From a bacterium (Candidatus Blackallbacteria) CG13_big_fil_rev_8_21_14_2_50_49_14 (GTDB taxonomy: Bacteria > Cyanobacteriota > Sericytochromatia > UBA7694), in the NCBI GenBank assembly GCA_002783405.1, contig PFGG01000041.1, forward strand, positions 1 through 64,000: a stretch of 64,000 nt of DNA, read 5' to 3'. Position 1 is the first letter of the stretch; every line of letters begins with the position of its first letter. Below are positions 8,184 to 16,067 of this stretch, piece by piece. Under the pieces are notes generated by a model that saw only the letters and a program-made list of their open reading frames with translations, was not told the origin of the DNA and made no database searches. A program made the position numbers and the translations under genes.

Positions 8184-9149
8184 TCAGGATTGGGGCCACT
8201 CGACCTGATTGGGTGCGGGTTGACCCGCAAAGACGGCTTTGAGGTTTTCTAAACAGCGAAGAGCCATGGCCCGACGCGTCTCAATCGTGGCTGAGCCCAA
8301 ATGGGGGGCGAGAATCAAGTTGGGGCACGCCAAGAGTTCTGAAGGAATGGCTGGTTCCTGTTCGTAAACATCCAAGGCGGCTCCGCCCAAATGACCGGAT
8401 TGAAGTGCCTCTGCCAGGGCACGCTCATCGATACTGGTGCCTCTGCCCGTATTGATCAAAAGGGTTCCAGGCTGCAGATGGGAAAGGGTGTCTGCATTGA
8501 GCAAATGCCGGGTGGCAGGGCCCCCAGGCAAATGAAGCGAGAGAATTTCACTCCAGGCCAGAAGATCAGAAAAGTCCAACCAATGGGCTTGGGTTTTCTG
8601 TTCAAATTCGGGTTTGCGAATACGGCTGGTATAGGCCAATTCTGCGCCCAAGGCATAGGCCATATGGCCAAAAGCCTGGCCAATTCGGCCTGCTCCCAAA
8701 ATTCCCAATTTTTTGCCTTTGAGAGAACTTCCCAATAATTGTGTCGGTTCCCATCCTGTCCATTGACCTGAACGGATCAGGCGCTCTCCCTCACTTATGC
8801 GTCGCAACAGGTTCAGCAGGAGACTGAGGGCAAACTCGGCTGTGGCATGGGTGAGTACCCCTGGGGTATTGGTAACTGCAATTCCCAACTCAGCAGCGGT
8901 TTTTAAATCAATATTTTCAATTCCGACCGCGTGATTGGCAATGATTTTAAGCGGGCCTCCCCTGGCGCTGAGCAGCAGATCCTGATCGATTCGATCGGTC
9001 AGCATGGTAACCAAACCATCGCAATGTCGCATGGCTGCCTGGAGTTGCTCCTGGGAGGGTTTATTGAGGTTTTCCAGTTCCCAATCTGTCGCTAAATAAG
9101 CATCCCAGGCCCCTGCTTCGAGAGGCCGGGTTATGCCTACGCGAAACAT
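8184..9149 (-). CDS. D-2-hydroxyacid dehydrogenase (glyoxylate/hydroxypyruvate reductase-like)
   Basis: This 321-residue NAD(P)-dependent dehydrogenase probably reduces glyoxylate or hydroxypyruvate, or acts on a related 2-hydroxyacid. The Rossmann motif GAGRIG is at residues 152-157. The catalytic set R236, E265 and H283 is intact, the last in APHLGSAT. The length is standard for the family. Its start codon overlaps the stop of the upstream lipoprotein gene by one base (TAATG), so the two are translationally coupled. That pairing looks incidental rather than functional. Substrate assignment within the family is not reliable. Confidence 0.85.
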   Translation of the reverse strand: MFRVGITRPLEAGAWDAYLATDWELENLNKPSQEQLQAAMRHCDGLVTMLTDRIDQDLLLSARGGPLKIIANHAVGIENIDLKTAAELGIAVTNTPGVLTHATAEFALSLLLNLLRRISEGERLIRSGQWTGWEPTQLLGSSLKGKKLGILGAGRIGQAFGHMAYALGAELAYTSRIRKPEFEQKTQAHWLDFSDLLAWSEILSLHLPGGPATRHLLNADTLSHLQPGTLLINTGRGTSIDERALAEALQSGHLGGAALDVYEQEPAIPSELLACPNLILAPHLGSATIETRRAMALRCLENLKAVFAGQPAPNQVEWPQS

Positions 9150-9937
9150 TAGCGGGTCAGTTCAATGGTTTTGGTGCTTTCTTTTACTTCAAACATCACG
9201 TCTTCCCAAACGACAGTGCTGCCTTGGCTGTAACTGTAGCGGCCATTGAAGTACCATTTGCCAGTTTGCAGTCTGACGGTGGCTTCGCCATTTTTATCGG
9301 TTGAGAAGTTCAGGCTGGAGCGGCCATTGCTTAAACGGGCAAGTTCATCTTCAAGACCTTTATAAGCCCGTGATTCCCATTCTGGCAAAATACTGTTTTG
9401 ATAAGTGCTCAAATCTTTTTGAAAGGCTGCACTGTCAATTCGGGTTTGTGTTGAACAGCCACTGTTGCTGCAAACTTTTTCTTCAATTTGATATTTTACG
9501 TCACTTTCGCTGGGCGCAATCGGTTTGGCTTCTGCATTGTTTTTAATCGCCAAACTGGCTTTGACTTCACTCAAGGGGTAGGGGTTGACGGTAAATGCAT
9601 TTTCAACCACAGGCAAAACTTCACGTGAAGCTGAAATCACGCGCGCTTTAAATTGAACCACGACCTCTGGGCCAGGGGATGCGACTGGATCTGAACTGAA
9701 CACGGGCGAGGGGGTGGGCAAAGGGGTCGCTGAAGGTTGAGGGGTTCCTGAAGGAAAAGGCGTGGTGGTGGGTTCGGGCGTGGGAACCGAACTTTCAATT
9801 GGGCTAGGTGTGGCGCTGGGGGTTGCTGAAGCACTGGGGCTTGCGCTGGGTTTGGGGCTGGTTTGCGGGGTGCTGGGACCACAGGAAAGGGTCATTGAGG
9901 TCAGGGTCAGCATCACGAGTGCGTGTAATTTTTTCAT
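9149..9937 (-). CDS. Putative lipoprotein with Pro/Ser/Thr linker
   Basis: This 262-residue protein begins with a short basic, hydrophobic signal ending in TLSC, with the lipidated Cys at about residue 19; the lipobox is slightly atypical (Thr at -3). A low-complexity Pro/Ser/Thr spacer follows to about residue 90, then a folded region of about 170 residues with two Cys close together (CSNSGC). I do not recognise that region. The spacer would hold the domain away from the membrane. The function is unknown. Its stop overlaps the start of the hydroxyacid dehydrogenase by one base. Confidence 0.7.
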   Translation of the reverse strand: MKKLHALVMLTLTSMTLSCGPSTPQTSPKPSASPSASATPSATPSPIESSVPTPEPTTTPFPSGTPQPSATPLPTPSPVFSSDPVASPGPEVVVQFKARVISASREVLPVVENAFTVNPYPLSEVKASLAIKNNAEAKPIAPSESDVKYQIEEKVCSNSGCSTQTRIDSAAFQKDLSTYQNSILPEWESRAYKGLEDELARLSNGRSSLNFSTDKNGEATVRLQTGKWYFNGRYSYSQGSTVVWEDVMFEVKESTKTIELTR

Positions 9938-10053
9938 CGATATAATCTCCTGGTATTCTCGCTAAATTGAACTCAGAATTTGGGTGCTGGGTTTGAACCC
10001 AGAATTTGCCATTTTGATTTTAACAGTTGGACACAAAAAATCAGTGATAAAGA

Positions 10054-11571
10054 TCAGCTTTGGGGTGGGAGGGGAGGTGAGGTTGACTCATTCAAAAAAG
10101 CTTGAAACCATTCTAACACGTGCCACATGGCTACCAAATCAGCATGATTATAGGCCAAAAGCTCATTTTGTAGGCGTTCTTGTTTACTGCGATTGCGGGT
10201 TGAGGTCGATTTGAGATAGTTTACGACTGACCAATACCCTCCTGTATCTTTGTCTGGGCGATCAAAACCCACGTATTCTTCAATCACTTTCAGGCTGTAA
10301 CTGGGCAGTGGGATTAAAACTGAAGCTTTGAGCAAAGCCCAGAAATCAATCAGATTCTTTTCAATGCGACGGCCAACCCCTTCCCAATCTCCGAAGCGAC
10401 GGAGATAAAGACGCAAAGATTGAGGTTCATAATTGCCCCAATGGATAAACGGAATATCCCCATGCGCCTTAAAAATCTCTCCCGCTTTGTTCAGAAACTG
10501 CATCCAGGCATCTCTGTCTGATTTGCGTGAAAGATTAGGAGAAAGGGTTTGTAGATTGACTTCGTGGTCGCTCATTAAGGATAAACCCCAAAGATAGACC
10601 CGCTCCGGGTGACCCTGTTGGGCAGGAATGCCTTCCAGATCAAACATGGCCCAATGGCTGGCTTGGGGTAAGTGAGGCTCTTGCAGTAAACGTGGGCGTC
10701 CAGAAAGAACGACCTCAGCCATTTGAAGCATATTGCTTGCTTTTTCCTGACCAATTTTACGCGGGCTTTGTCCTTCTTTCCAGGTAAAAGCTGCGAGTTT
10801 TTCTTCTGGAAAACGTTTGAGGAAGTCTTCAATTGTGAGCGCGCCGGCCGCCCTTAAGGCCAGAATTAATTTTGCCTCAATATTGGGAACCAAGGCCAAA
10901 TCCTGGTTTTTTTCGGCTTGGTTCCAACAATAAGCACGAAATGGGCAACTTTGGCATTTTGTCCAACTGATCGGGCTATAGGGTTCAGTTTTGCTGTGCT
11001 TATAATGTAAAAATTGCAAAACCTGTTCTTCGATGGCTGTTGCCTCACCCGGTTGAACTTCCAGCACTTTACCGCTGGCGGTATAGATTTCGAGATAACT
11101 GGGGGCTTCACCAAAAATTTTTTCGTAGACCCATGCCTGGTACTGCGCGGTAAAAATAGCGTCAGCATGATTTTCTCGACTCAATTTTCGGGCGTTGCGA
11201 CAAAGTCGGAGGTGGTAACCGTGTTCGCCCCAAATCAGGAATTCAGGTTCCATCAGCAATTCATAGCTGTGTTTCGCGACTTTTAAAGGATAACTGAAAA
11301 CAGGTTTATAGAGCACCGCCTCTTTTTCCAACCAGGCTTTCATGCTGGCTTTCAAACGTGTCACGAGCGGGCCTTTACTCAGGTCTTTCCAATTTTGCAA
11401 GCCTTTTAGAAAATGCCGTTCCAATTGTTGGTCAGCTTCTCTGAGGTGGCTTAGGGCGGCGGTTTCTACCTGTTCAGGGGGAGAGGCCATCAGAAAAAGT
11501 CGTCGCTCGCAGCGGGTGGGCTTATAATAATGAAAAATATCGCTGCTATTGAGTTGTTGAGTTGACATCAC
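10054..11571 (-). CDS. TM0106-family RecB-like nuclease with RNase H-like domain
   Basis: This 505-residue protein has a Cas4/RecB-type PD-(D/E)xK nuclease in its N-terminal half. C21 together with C206, C209 and C215 gives the four-cysteine iron-sulfur pattern of Cas4-like enzymes. A helix-hairpin-helix-like stretch (about 225-290) follows. The C-terminal part starts with AMFDLEG (D311, E313) and continues to NHADL, the acidic signature of a YprB/RNase H-like exonuclease. It is probably a DNA repair or recombination nuclease. No Cas genes are near, so a CRISPR role is unlikely. The ATG at 11571 was chosen; a second ATG is the next codon. Confidence 0.8.
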   Translation of the reverse strand: MMSTQQLNSSDIFHYYKPTRCERRLFLMASPPEQVETAALSHLREADQQLERHFLKGLQNWKDLSKGPLVTRLKASMKAWLEKEAVLYKPVFSYPLKVAKHSYELLMEPEFLIWGEHGYHLRLCRNARKLSRENHADAIFTAQYQAWVYEKIFGEAPSYLEIYTASGKVLEVQPGEATAIEEQVLQFLHYKHSKTEPYSPISWTKCQSCPFRAYCWNQAEKNQDLALVPNIEAKLILALRAAGALTIEDFLKRFPEEKLAAFTWKEGQSPRKIGQEKASNMLQMAEVVLSGRPRLLQEPHLPQASHWAMFDLEGIPAQQGHPERVYLWGLSLMSDHEVNLQTLSPNLSRKSDRDAWMQFLNKAGEIFKAHGDIPFIHWGNYEPQSLRLYLRRFGDWEGVGRRIEKNLIDFWALLKASVLIPLPSYSLKVIEEYVGFDRPDKDTGGYWSVVNYLKSTSTRNRSKQERLQNELLAYNHADLVAMWHVLEWFQAFLNESTSPPLPPQS

Positions 11572-11898
11572 ATTGAATATTACGGGTTTTCGTAAAGCGC
11601 TGCAAGCGGATAGGCTTTGCCTGAATAGTCTGTTTCCTCTGCTGAAAAACCTTTAGCAACAGGTTTAGAGGACTATTGACATTGATTTTCCATTTTGGAT
11701 TCTGCTCTGATATTTTTGTCTTCATTGTCAAGGAAAGTCCTGAATCAGTTTGTAAATATCCTTATTGTTTCCACGCTGAGTCGAAGTTGAGATAATTTAA
11801 ATTTAGTTAAAATATCGCTGATTATTAGTTCTCGGTTAATCTTATTGGCCAGAGTTTCTGGCATAATAATGATATTACTTCTTTAAAGGAATTTTCAC
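11572..11898. other. AT-rich divergent intergenic region
   Basis: 327 bases separate the leftward nuclease gene from the rightward gene at 11899. The region is AT-rich with no convincing frame. A promoter-like pair for the rightward gene lies at 11787-11813. No tRNA or other RNA fold is evident. Confidence 0.5.
11787..11813 (+). promoter_or_regulatory. Possible promoter of the glycine-rich protein gene
   Basis: TTGAGA (11787-11792) and TAAAAT (11808-11813) each match the sigma-70 consensus at five of six positions. The spacer is only 15 bases. Confidence 0.35.
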
Positions 11899-12468
11899 AT
11901 GGGTAATCTGTCTGTTCAAAATAATCAGCCGATTCTTCCGATCCAGCAGAGTCCCAAAGCTGCTCCTGCTCAGCCTGCTGCACCCGCTGCCGAAAAAGCA
12001 GCCATAAGCAAAGACAGCCTGGAATGGAAAAATATTCCCAGTTCTGAACGTGTCAAAACAGCGATTACGACTACCTTCAAACAAACGATTATTCCCTATA
12101 CCGTAGGGGGAGCCTTGGCTGCTCCTGCTGCTGGTGCTGTTTTGGGTGGCTTTATCGGCCTGTTTTCTGGCAATGCAGGTAAATTTGCAGTGGAAGGTGC
12201 CAAAGTGGGAGCCCGTTTTATGCCCCATGGTGCAGCCGCTGGTGCTGTTATTTCCGGTGTGGATGCAGCTGTGGTCGGCACTGTGGTCGGCACTTCCCCA
12301 GATAAACAGTCAGCAATGCTACGTTTGGGAACCCTGAGCGCTGTAGTGGGTATTTTATCAGCAGATGATAAATGGGACATGCTTGGCGCGGGTGTGGGGG
12401 CTGCTGCTGAATCCGTTCGCGCCGGTCGTATTTTCGAAAAAACAAATGAAGCGCTTCAAGCCCACTAA
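11899..12468 (+). CDS. Glycine/alanine-rich hydrophobic protein
   Basis: This 189-residue protein is not recognised. The first 40 residues are polar and rich in Pro, Ala and Gln. The rest holds several hydrophobic helices full of small residues (GGALAAPAAGAVLGG, AAAGAVISGVDAAVVG) resembling glycine-zipper segments found in pore-forming peptides, bacteriocins and membrane-associated proteins. There is no N-terminal signal peptide. The ATG follows AAAGGA by 8 bases. It is a single-gene unit with its own terminator at 12489-12522. It could be a membrane-inserting protein, but no toxin/immunity partner is adjacent. Confidence 0.65.
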   Translation: MGNLSVQNNQPILPIQQSPKAAPAQPAAPAAEKAAISKDSLEWKNIPSSERVKTAITTTFKQTIIPYTVGGALAAPAAGAVLGGFIGLFSGNAGKFAVEGAKVGARFMPHGAAAGAVISGVDAAVVGTVVGTSPDKQSAMLRLGTLSAVVGILSADDKWDMLGAGVGAAAESVRAGRIFEKTNEALQAH

Positions 12469-12488
12469 AAATTTGCTCTCGTAACATT

Positions 12489-12522
12489 AAAAGCTCTGCA
12501 TGATGCAGGGCTTTTGTATTTT
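12489..12522 (+). terminator. Intrinsic terminator
   Basis: AAAAGC-T-CTGCA (12489-12500), loop TGA, TGCAG-G-GCTTTT (12504-12515), followed by a T-rich tail. It ends the gene at 11899-12468. Confidence 0.8.
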
Positions 12523-12592
12523 CATATGCTAGAATTATTCTGTTTTATCTCGAAAACAATCCCTAATTTAGCGAGAGATTTGGTAGTACTCA

Positions 12593-13657
12593 GTGTCTTC
12601 TAATCTTCGGCAACAGACCACAACCTTGATTCGTGAGCGTAGAAAGCTTTTTCTCGAATTGCTTCATCAGGGCATTCTGAGCCTGTGTAAAGCCAAAGCC
12701 AATCCAAATCTGGAATCTGCCTTTTTAAAAGAATCCTGTGATTATTTAATGGAGGCGATGCGCTATGACAGAAGTGCGCCTGAGGGTTTTCTCGCCATGG
12801 CCTACCTCCTCTGGTTGACAGGAGATTCTGCCGAAGCTTTGCTTTATCTTGAGGAGGCGCTTCTACTCGACCCAAATCATCTAGATGCGATCAAATTAAG
12901 AGATCTGATTTTACCGGATCAAGGGCCGCAGATTGGGCATTTGCTTGAACAGGTTTTGAATGAGCCCTCGCAAGAACTCGAGGACCGGGCTGACTCCCCC
13001 CGGCCTGGAATTGAAAGTTCGCGTCGTCCCAAGGGGGGAGACCTGGCCCGATCGCGTCCTCCCCGTTTTGCGTTGAAGCCTCCCCCTTTCCGTGCCCCTT
13101 TACAGATAGACTATGAGCAATTGTATATTCAGCTCGAAAACAGAATTCAAAAAGAAGTCAAGCAAATTTCGCTTCTGAAGCCAGACTGGTATCAAAGTAC
13201 CCGAGACCGGGCCAAGGTTCAGAAGATTGAACAACAATATGCGGGTTTGAGAGAAAAATACCGTGAGATTTTAGAACAGATTCGCAGCCTGGAAGAAGAG
13301 ATAGATGGCCGGCCTTTGCGAAAAATGCTAAAGCCTCTTGAAATGATCCTTGCGCGCTGTGAGTACCATTTACATCTTTCCTGGCAGATGATTCAGTTGC
13401 AGGAAATGTTGGATGGGCATATCCGTTGGATCAATAAAGAATTAACTTATCTGAATGAGAACCATCATCTTTCTGAGGCGATCTCTGAAAAACGTTTTGA
13501 ATATTTATTGGATGATTGTGATGCCTTGGCAGATCAATTGGATGAACTTGAACAAATGGGGTTGGAAAGCTCTCGACTTATCAAAACCTATGAACTCTTG
13601 GCTGCTAAAGTGAGTCAATTTCAAGACCTGCGTCAGGAAATGGGAGAAGCAAAATGA
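12593..13657 (+). CDS. TPR and coiled-coil protein
   Basis: This 354-residue protein has one or two TPR-like units at about residues 45-105 (ESCDYLMEAMRYD and GDSAEALLYLEEALLLDP). A Pro/Arg-rich linker (about 120-160) and long charged helices predicted as coiled coil (about 165-350) follow. There is no signal peptide, so it is probably a cytoplasmic scaffold. The start is GTG at 12593 with a weak ribosome-binding site. The next gene begins in its stop codon (ATGA), implying coupled expression. The function is unknown. Confidence 0.65.
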   Translation: MSSNLRQQTTTLIRERRKLFLELLHQGILSLCKAKANPNLESAFLKESCDYLMEAMRYDRSAPEGFLAMAYLLWLTGDSAEALLYLEEALLLDPNHLDAIKLRDLILPDQGPQIGHLLEQVLNEPSQELEDRADSPRPGIESSRRPKGGDLARSRPPRFALKPPPFRAPLQIDYEQLYIQLENRIQKEVKQISLLKPDWYQSTRDRAKVQKIEQQYAGLREKYREILEQIRSLEEEIDGRPLRKMLKPLEMILARCEYHLHLSWQMIQLQEMLDGHIRWINKELTYLNENHHLSEAISEKRFEYLLDDCDALADQLDELEQMGLESSRLIKTYELLAAKVSQFQDLRQEMGEAK

Positions 13658-13917
13658 GTTTTTCTGAATTTCAGCCCCCTCAAAACCCGAATTCCCAGCC
13701 AAATAATCAATTGCGTGAAAATCAAAAACTTCCTCCCTTACAACGAGGGCTGGGAATTGAACGCATGCAACGCCAGCAGAAGCTGACTTCTCAGATGAAA
13801 CAACATTCACTCAATTTAAAACTTGAACATGCCAAGATTGTTCAACGCGGTCAAGATCCGGATTTAGAGCTTTTGAAAGCGTTTTCCTGTGAAGAATTGA
13901 ACCATCCAGAAGCTTGA
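13654..13917 (+). CDS. Small polar protein coupled to the TPR/coiled-coil gene
   Basis: This 87-residue protein is rich in Gln, Asn, Pro and Leu, with a disordered N-terminal third and a basic helical remainder. It is not recognised. The ATG overlaps the preceding stop (ATGA), so it is very likely translated together with the scaffold protein and may bind it. It ends 6 bases before the convergent alkD gene. Confidence 0.55.
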   Translation: MSFSEFQPPQNPNSQPNNQLRENQKLPPLQRGLGIERMQRQQKLTSQMKQHSLNLKLEHAKIVQRGQDPDLELLKAFSCEELNHPEA

Positions 13918-13923
13918 ATTCGT

Positions 13924-14649
13924 TTATTTTCGGCTCAGATACATCTGCCTTTGTGATTCCGGTAGTTTTTCAATTGCATAGCGCAACATGGTTCTTGGCA
14001 TCTGTGTTGCCCACAGATCTAAAAATTGCTCTAAGCAGGCACGATTTTTTTTCCCAATTTCCCGCAACATCCATCCACTTGCTTTTTGCATTAAATCGTG
14101 AATAGGCGCCTTTAAATTGAGTTGTATTTCGCAAAGTGAAAGTGTTTGTGTGAATTCTCCCTGTTTAATCAGGGGGGCCGTTGCAAGCATGGCAATCCGC
14201 CTCTCCCATAGGTTTTTTGAAAAAATCCATTTGAACAGTAACTGCTGTTGATCCGTTTTTTTTATAAGCCAATCCCCCAATGTACCCGGAATAATCACAT
14301 CGACAAGATCCCAATGATTCAGTTGTTTGCGGTGGGTGATTAAAAAATCGATCAGCGGCACCTGGCTCTCCTCTGTCTTGGATTTTTGATACTTGAAGAG
14401 AAGAATTAAAAAACCAATCATGCGTTCCTCATGCCACAGGCTGTTGACCAAGGTCGAGAGTTCGCTTAGCGGAGAGCGGACATATTTTTTGGCGAGCGTT
14501 CTTTGTTGTGGCATTGTCAATCCGATAAAAAGATCCCCTTCGCCATATTCCCCTGGGCCGGTTTTGAAATAGCGCTGGGATTGTTCTGCACGTGATGCGT
14601 TAGCCATATTTCGTAACTCCACTTGAAGTGGCAGGAGTGGTGTTTCCAT
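13924..14649 (-). CDS. DNA alkylation repair protein, AlkD family
   Basis: This HEAT-like repeat glycosylase would excise N-alkylated purines such as 3- and 7-methyl adducts. Family blocks are visible: FKTGPGEYGEGD near the N-terminus, LNHWDLVD in the middle, and KASGWMLREIGK and MPRTMLRYA near the C-terminus. The open frame extends to a GTG at 14706, but the family normally has about 14 residues before the conserved Asn-Ala block. ATG 14649 (with AGGA 10 bases upstream) or ATG 14607 (GGAG 9 bases upstream) are better starts; I use 14649, giving 241 residues. It is divergent from rpsF. Confidence 0.85.
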   Translation of the reverse strand: METPLLPLQVELRNMANASRAEQSQRYFKTGPGEYGEGDLFIGLTMPQQRTLAKKYVRSPLSELSTLVNSLWHEERMIGFLILLFKYQKSKTEESQVPLIDFLITHRKQLNHWDLVDVIIPGTLGDWLIKKTDQQQLLFKWIFSKNLWERRIAMLATAPLIKQGEFTQTLSLCEIQLNLKAPIHDLMQKASGWMLREIGKKNRACLEQFLDLWATQMPRTMLRYAIEKLPESQRQMYLSRK

Positions 14650-14739
14650 GCTTTTGTGATCCTGTTTGATTTTTTTCATGTGTATCGGTTGCGAAGAACT
14701 TCTCACAATGTTTAAATTTATGCTAAAATTCCCCTATTG

Positions 14740-14745
14740 TAAAAT
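14740..14745 (+). promoter_or_regulatory. Possible rpsF promoter (-10)
   Basis: TAAAAT (14740-14745) lies 17 bases after a poor -35 (TTTATG, 14717-14722). An alternative extended -10, TGC-TAAAAT, lies at 14721-14729. Either would serve the rpsF-ssb-rpsR operon. Confidence 0.3.
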
Positions 14746-14761
14746 TGTCTCAGCCTTTTCT

Positions 14762-14784
14762 GTTTCTTTTTCTGCAAAAGAAAC
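14762..14784 (+). promoter_or_regulatory. Perfect AT-rich hairpin in the rpsF leader
   Basis: GTTTCTTTT (14762-14770), loop TCTGC, AAAAGAAAC (14776-14784), ending 26 bases before the rpsF ATG. Some bacteria control this operon by S6:S18 binding to the leader. I do not see the CCG-bearing element of that motif, so this may be an unrelated structure. Confidence 0.45.
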
Positions 14785-14810
14785 CTTAGGCCATAGGAAA
14801 GGAAATTTAA

Positions 14811-15104
14811 ATGCAAAGACCCTATGAAGTAATGTATATTCTGGATTCTCGTCTTGATGATGAAAACCAGAAGAAGATCAATACACGCGTCAACGAAACC
14901 ATCGCCAAAATCGGTGGCAAAGTTGAAAAATCCGAGTCTCTTGGTCGCAAAAAGCTGGCATATCCCATTCAGAAGCAGAATGATGGACTCTATATGCTGA
15001 CTCATTTTGAGGCCGATACCCAATCGCTGGATGAACTGCAGCGGGTTATGGGGATTACGGATGGATTACTCCGGCATCTGATCATCCGTCGCGATGAGCC
15101 TTAA
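14811..15104 (+). CDS. rpsF: 30S ribosomal protein bS6
   Basis: This 97-residue S6 binds S18 and 16S rRNA in the small-subunit platform. It opens with the family's YEVMYILDSRLDDE and ends with the conserved RHLIIRRDE. The length is typical, with no acidic C-terminal extension. The AAAGGAAA ribosome-binding site is close to ATG 14811. The ssb-like gene starts inside its last codons (11-base overlap) and rpsR follows, the classic rpsF-ssb-rpsR order. Confidence 0.96.
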   Translation: MQRPYEVMYILDSRLDDENQKKINTRVNETIAKIGGKVEKSESLGRKKLAYPIQKQNDGLYMLTHFEADTQSLDELQRVMGITDGLLRHLIIRRDEP

Positions 15105-15396
15105 TTACGTCATACTTTCTGGTCAATTGGCCCAGGACAGCGAAATGCGTTATACCGTTTCAGGTAAACCTGTATTAGAGTTTCACTTGGCCATGACGGA
15201 TCCTCACCGGCCCGAGCAAAATCACTCGATTCGAGTGGTGAACCGCCGCGAAAGCTCTGTAGAAGTACAGCGCCAACTGCGCAAAGGGGTTTCGGTGATC
15301 GTTGAAGGTCAGTTGTATCAGAAAAAGTATGAAGTCTCCGGCAGCAAACGGAAACAGCCGGAAATCCAGCTCGAATCCCTTAGTATTCTGGGCTGA
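15094..15396 (+). CDS. Short single-stranded DNA-binding (OB-fold) protein
   Basis: This 100-residue SSB-like protein has an OB-fold that starts MSLNYVILSGQLAQDSEMRYT and reaches LRKGVSVIVEGQLYQKKY. Ordinary SSB is about 140-180 residues. This one stops right after the OB-fold and lacks both the Gly-rich linker and the acidic DDIPF-type tail that recruits repair proteins. It may be a PriB-like or accessory SSB, or the main SSB may be elsewhere. It overlaps rpsF by 11 bases. It is in the same frame as rpsR: only its TGA (15394-15396) and ten sense codons separate the two. Confidence 0.85.
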   Translation: MSLNYVILSGQLAQDSEMRYTVSGKPVLEFHLAMTDPHRPEQNHSIRVVNRRESSVEVQRQLRKGVSVIVEGQLYQKKYEVSGSKRKQPEIQLESLSILG

Positions 15397-15426
15397 TCCT
15401 ACACTTTTACGAAAGGTAATAAATTT

Positions 15427-16029
15427 ATGAGCAGACCCTATGATGAAAGACCCGTAAACAGCTCCTCTGAAGGCGCTGAAGCACCCGCAGAACGTCCTGC
15501 GCGCGCTCCCCGTTCTTATGGCGATCGCCCTTCTTACCAAGGCGGTGGAGATCGTCCTCCTTACCAAGGTGGCGGAGATCGTCCTCCTTACCAAGGTGGT
15601 GGAGATCGTCCTCCTTACCAAGGCGGCGGAGATCGCCCTCCTTACCAAGGTGGTGGAGATCGTCCTCCTTACCAAGGTGGCGGAGATCGTCCTCCTTACC
15701 AAGGTGGTGGAGATCGTCCCTCCTATGGTGGCGGTGGTCGTCGCTTTGGCGGACCTGGTCAAGGTGGCAACAGCCGCTTTGGTGGCCGCGGAGGTGGTCC
15801 CCGTCGTCGTCGTCAGAAAATTTCTAAGTTCGACGAATGGGGCATTGATAATATCGATTATAAAGATGTAGAGCGTTTGAAAGAATTTTTGAGCGAACAC
15901 GCCAAGATTCTTTCCCGCCGTGTGACTGGCAGCCGTGCCAAGCACCAACGTCGTTTGACCCGTGCGATCAAACGTGCTCGTTTTATGGCGCTTCTGCCCT
16001 ATGTCGGCAAAATTGAAAAACACAGATAA
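15427..16029 (+). CDS. rpsR: 30S ribosomal protein bS18 with long repetitive N-terminal extension
   Basis: The last 70 residues (131-200) are a complete S18, from [18 protein letters not shown] to [12 protein letters not shown]. The first 130 residues are foreign to typical S18 (about 75-90 residues in total). After a Ser/Glu/Ala/Pro/Arg lead come eight copies of a nonapeptide of the type GGGDRPPYQ, then a Gly/Arg stretch with RGG motifs. The extension should be disordered, basic and RNA-binding, and possibly prone to phase separation. It resembles the Gly-rich linkers of SSB proteins, and the SSB next door lacks one. GAAAGG lies 10 bases before ATG 15427. Confidence 0.95.
   Translation: MSRPYDERPVNSSSEGAEAPAERPARAPRSYGDRPSYQGGGDRPPYQGGGDRPPYQGGGDRPPYQGGGDRPPYQGGGDRPPYQGGGDRPPYQGGGDRPSYGGGGRRFGGPGQGGNSRFGGRGGGPRRRRQKISKFDEWGIDNIDYKDVERLKEFLSEHAKILSRRVTGSRAKHQRRLTRAIKRARFMALLPYVGKIEKHR
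15520..15729 (+). repeat. 27-bp tandem repeat inside rpsR
   Basis: Seven units of 27 bases run from 15541 to 15729, preceded by a partial unit from 15520. Units differ mainly at silent third positions (GGT/GGC, CGT/CGC), so the array is not freshly duplicated, and the amino-acid repeat appears to be selected. All three plus frames and an antisense frame stay open through it, which produces spurious reading frames. Confidence 0.9.
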
Positions 16030-16032
16030 ATC

Positions 16033-16062
16033 AGGATTCAATCAGATCTCTGTTTGAATCCT
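16033..16062 (+). other. Hairpin directly after rpsR
   Basis: AGGATTCAA (16033-16041) pairs perfectly with TTGAATCCT (16054-16062) across a 12-base loop. It sits immediately before the rpsR terminator and may protect the transcript 3' end or assist termination. Confidence 0.55.
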
Positions 16063-16067
16063 TTCTG

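Noticed and set aside
10054-11571. A CRISPR-associated Cas4
   Set aside because: The iron-sulfur nuclease pattern is present, but the protein continues into an RNase H-like domain and no CRISPR repeats or other cas genes are nearby.
15521-15528. Cyanobacterial HIP1 octamer GCGATCGC
   Set aside because: I noticed it only about three times (near 7097, 15521 and 55074), close to chance for this length, so it is not evidence of a cyanobacterial genome.
15175-16041. A 288-residue antisense frame and a 117-residue plus-strand frame across rpsR
   Set aside because: Both are shadows of the 27-bp repeat array, which keeps several frames open; neither has a ribosome-binding site or a domain.
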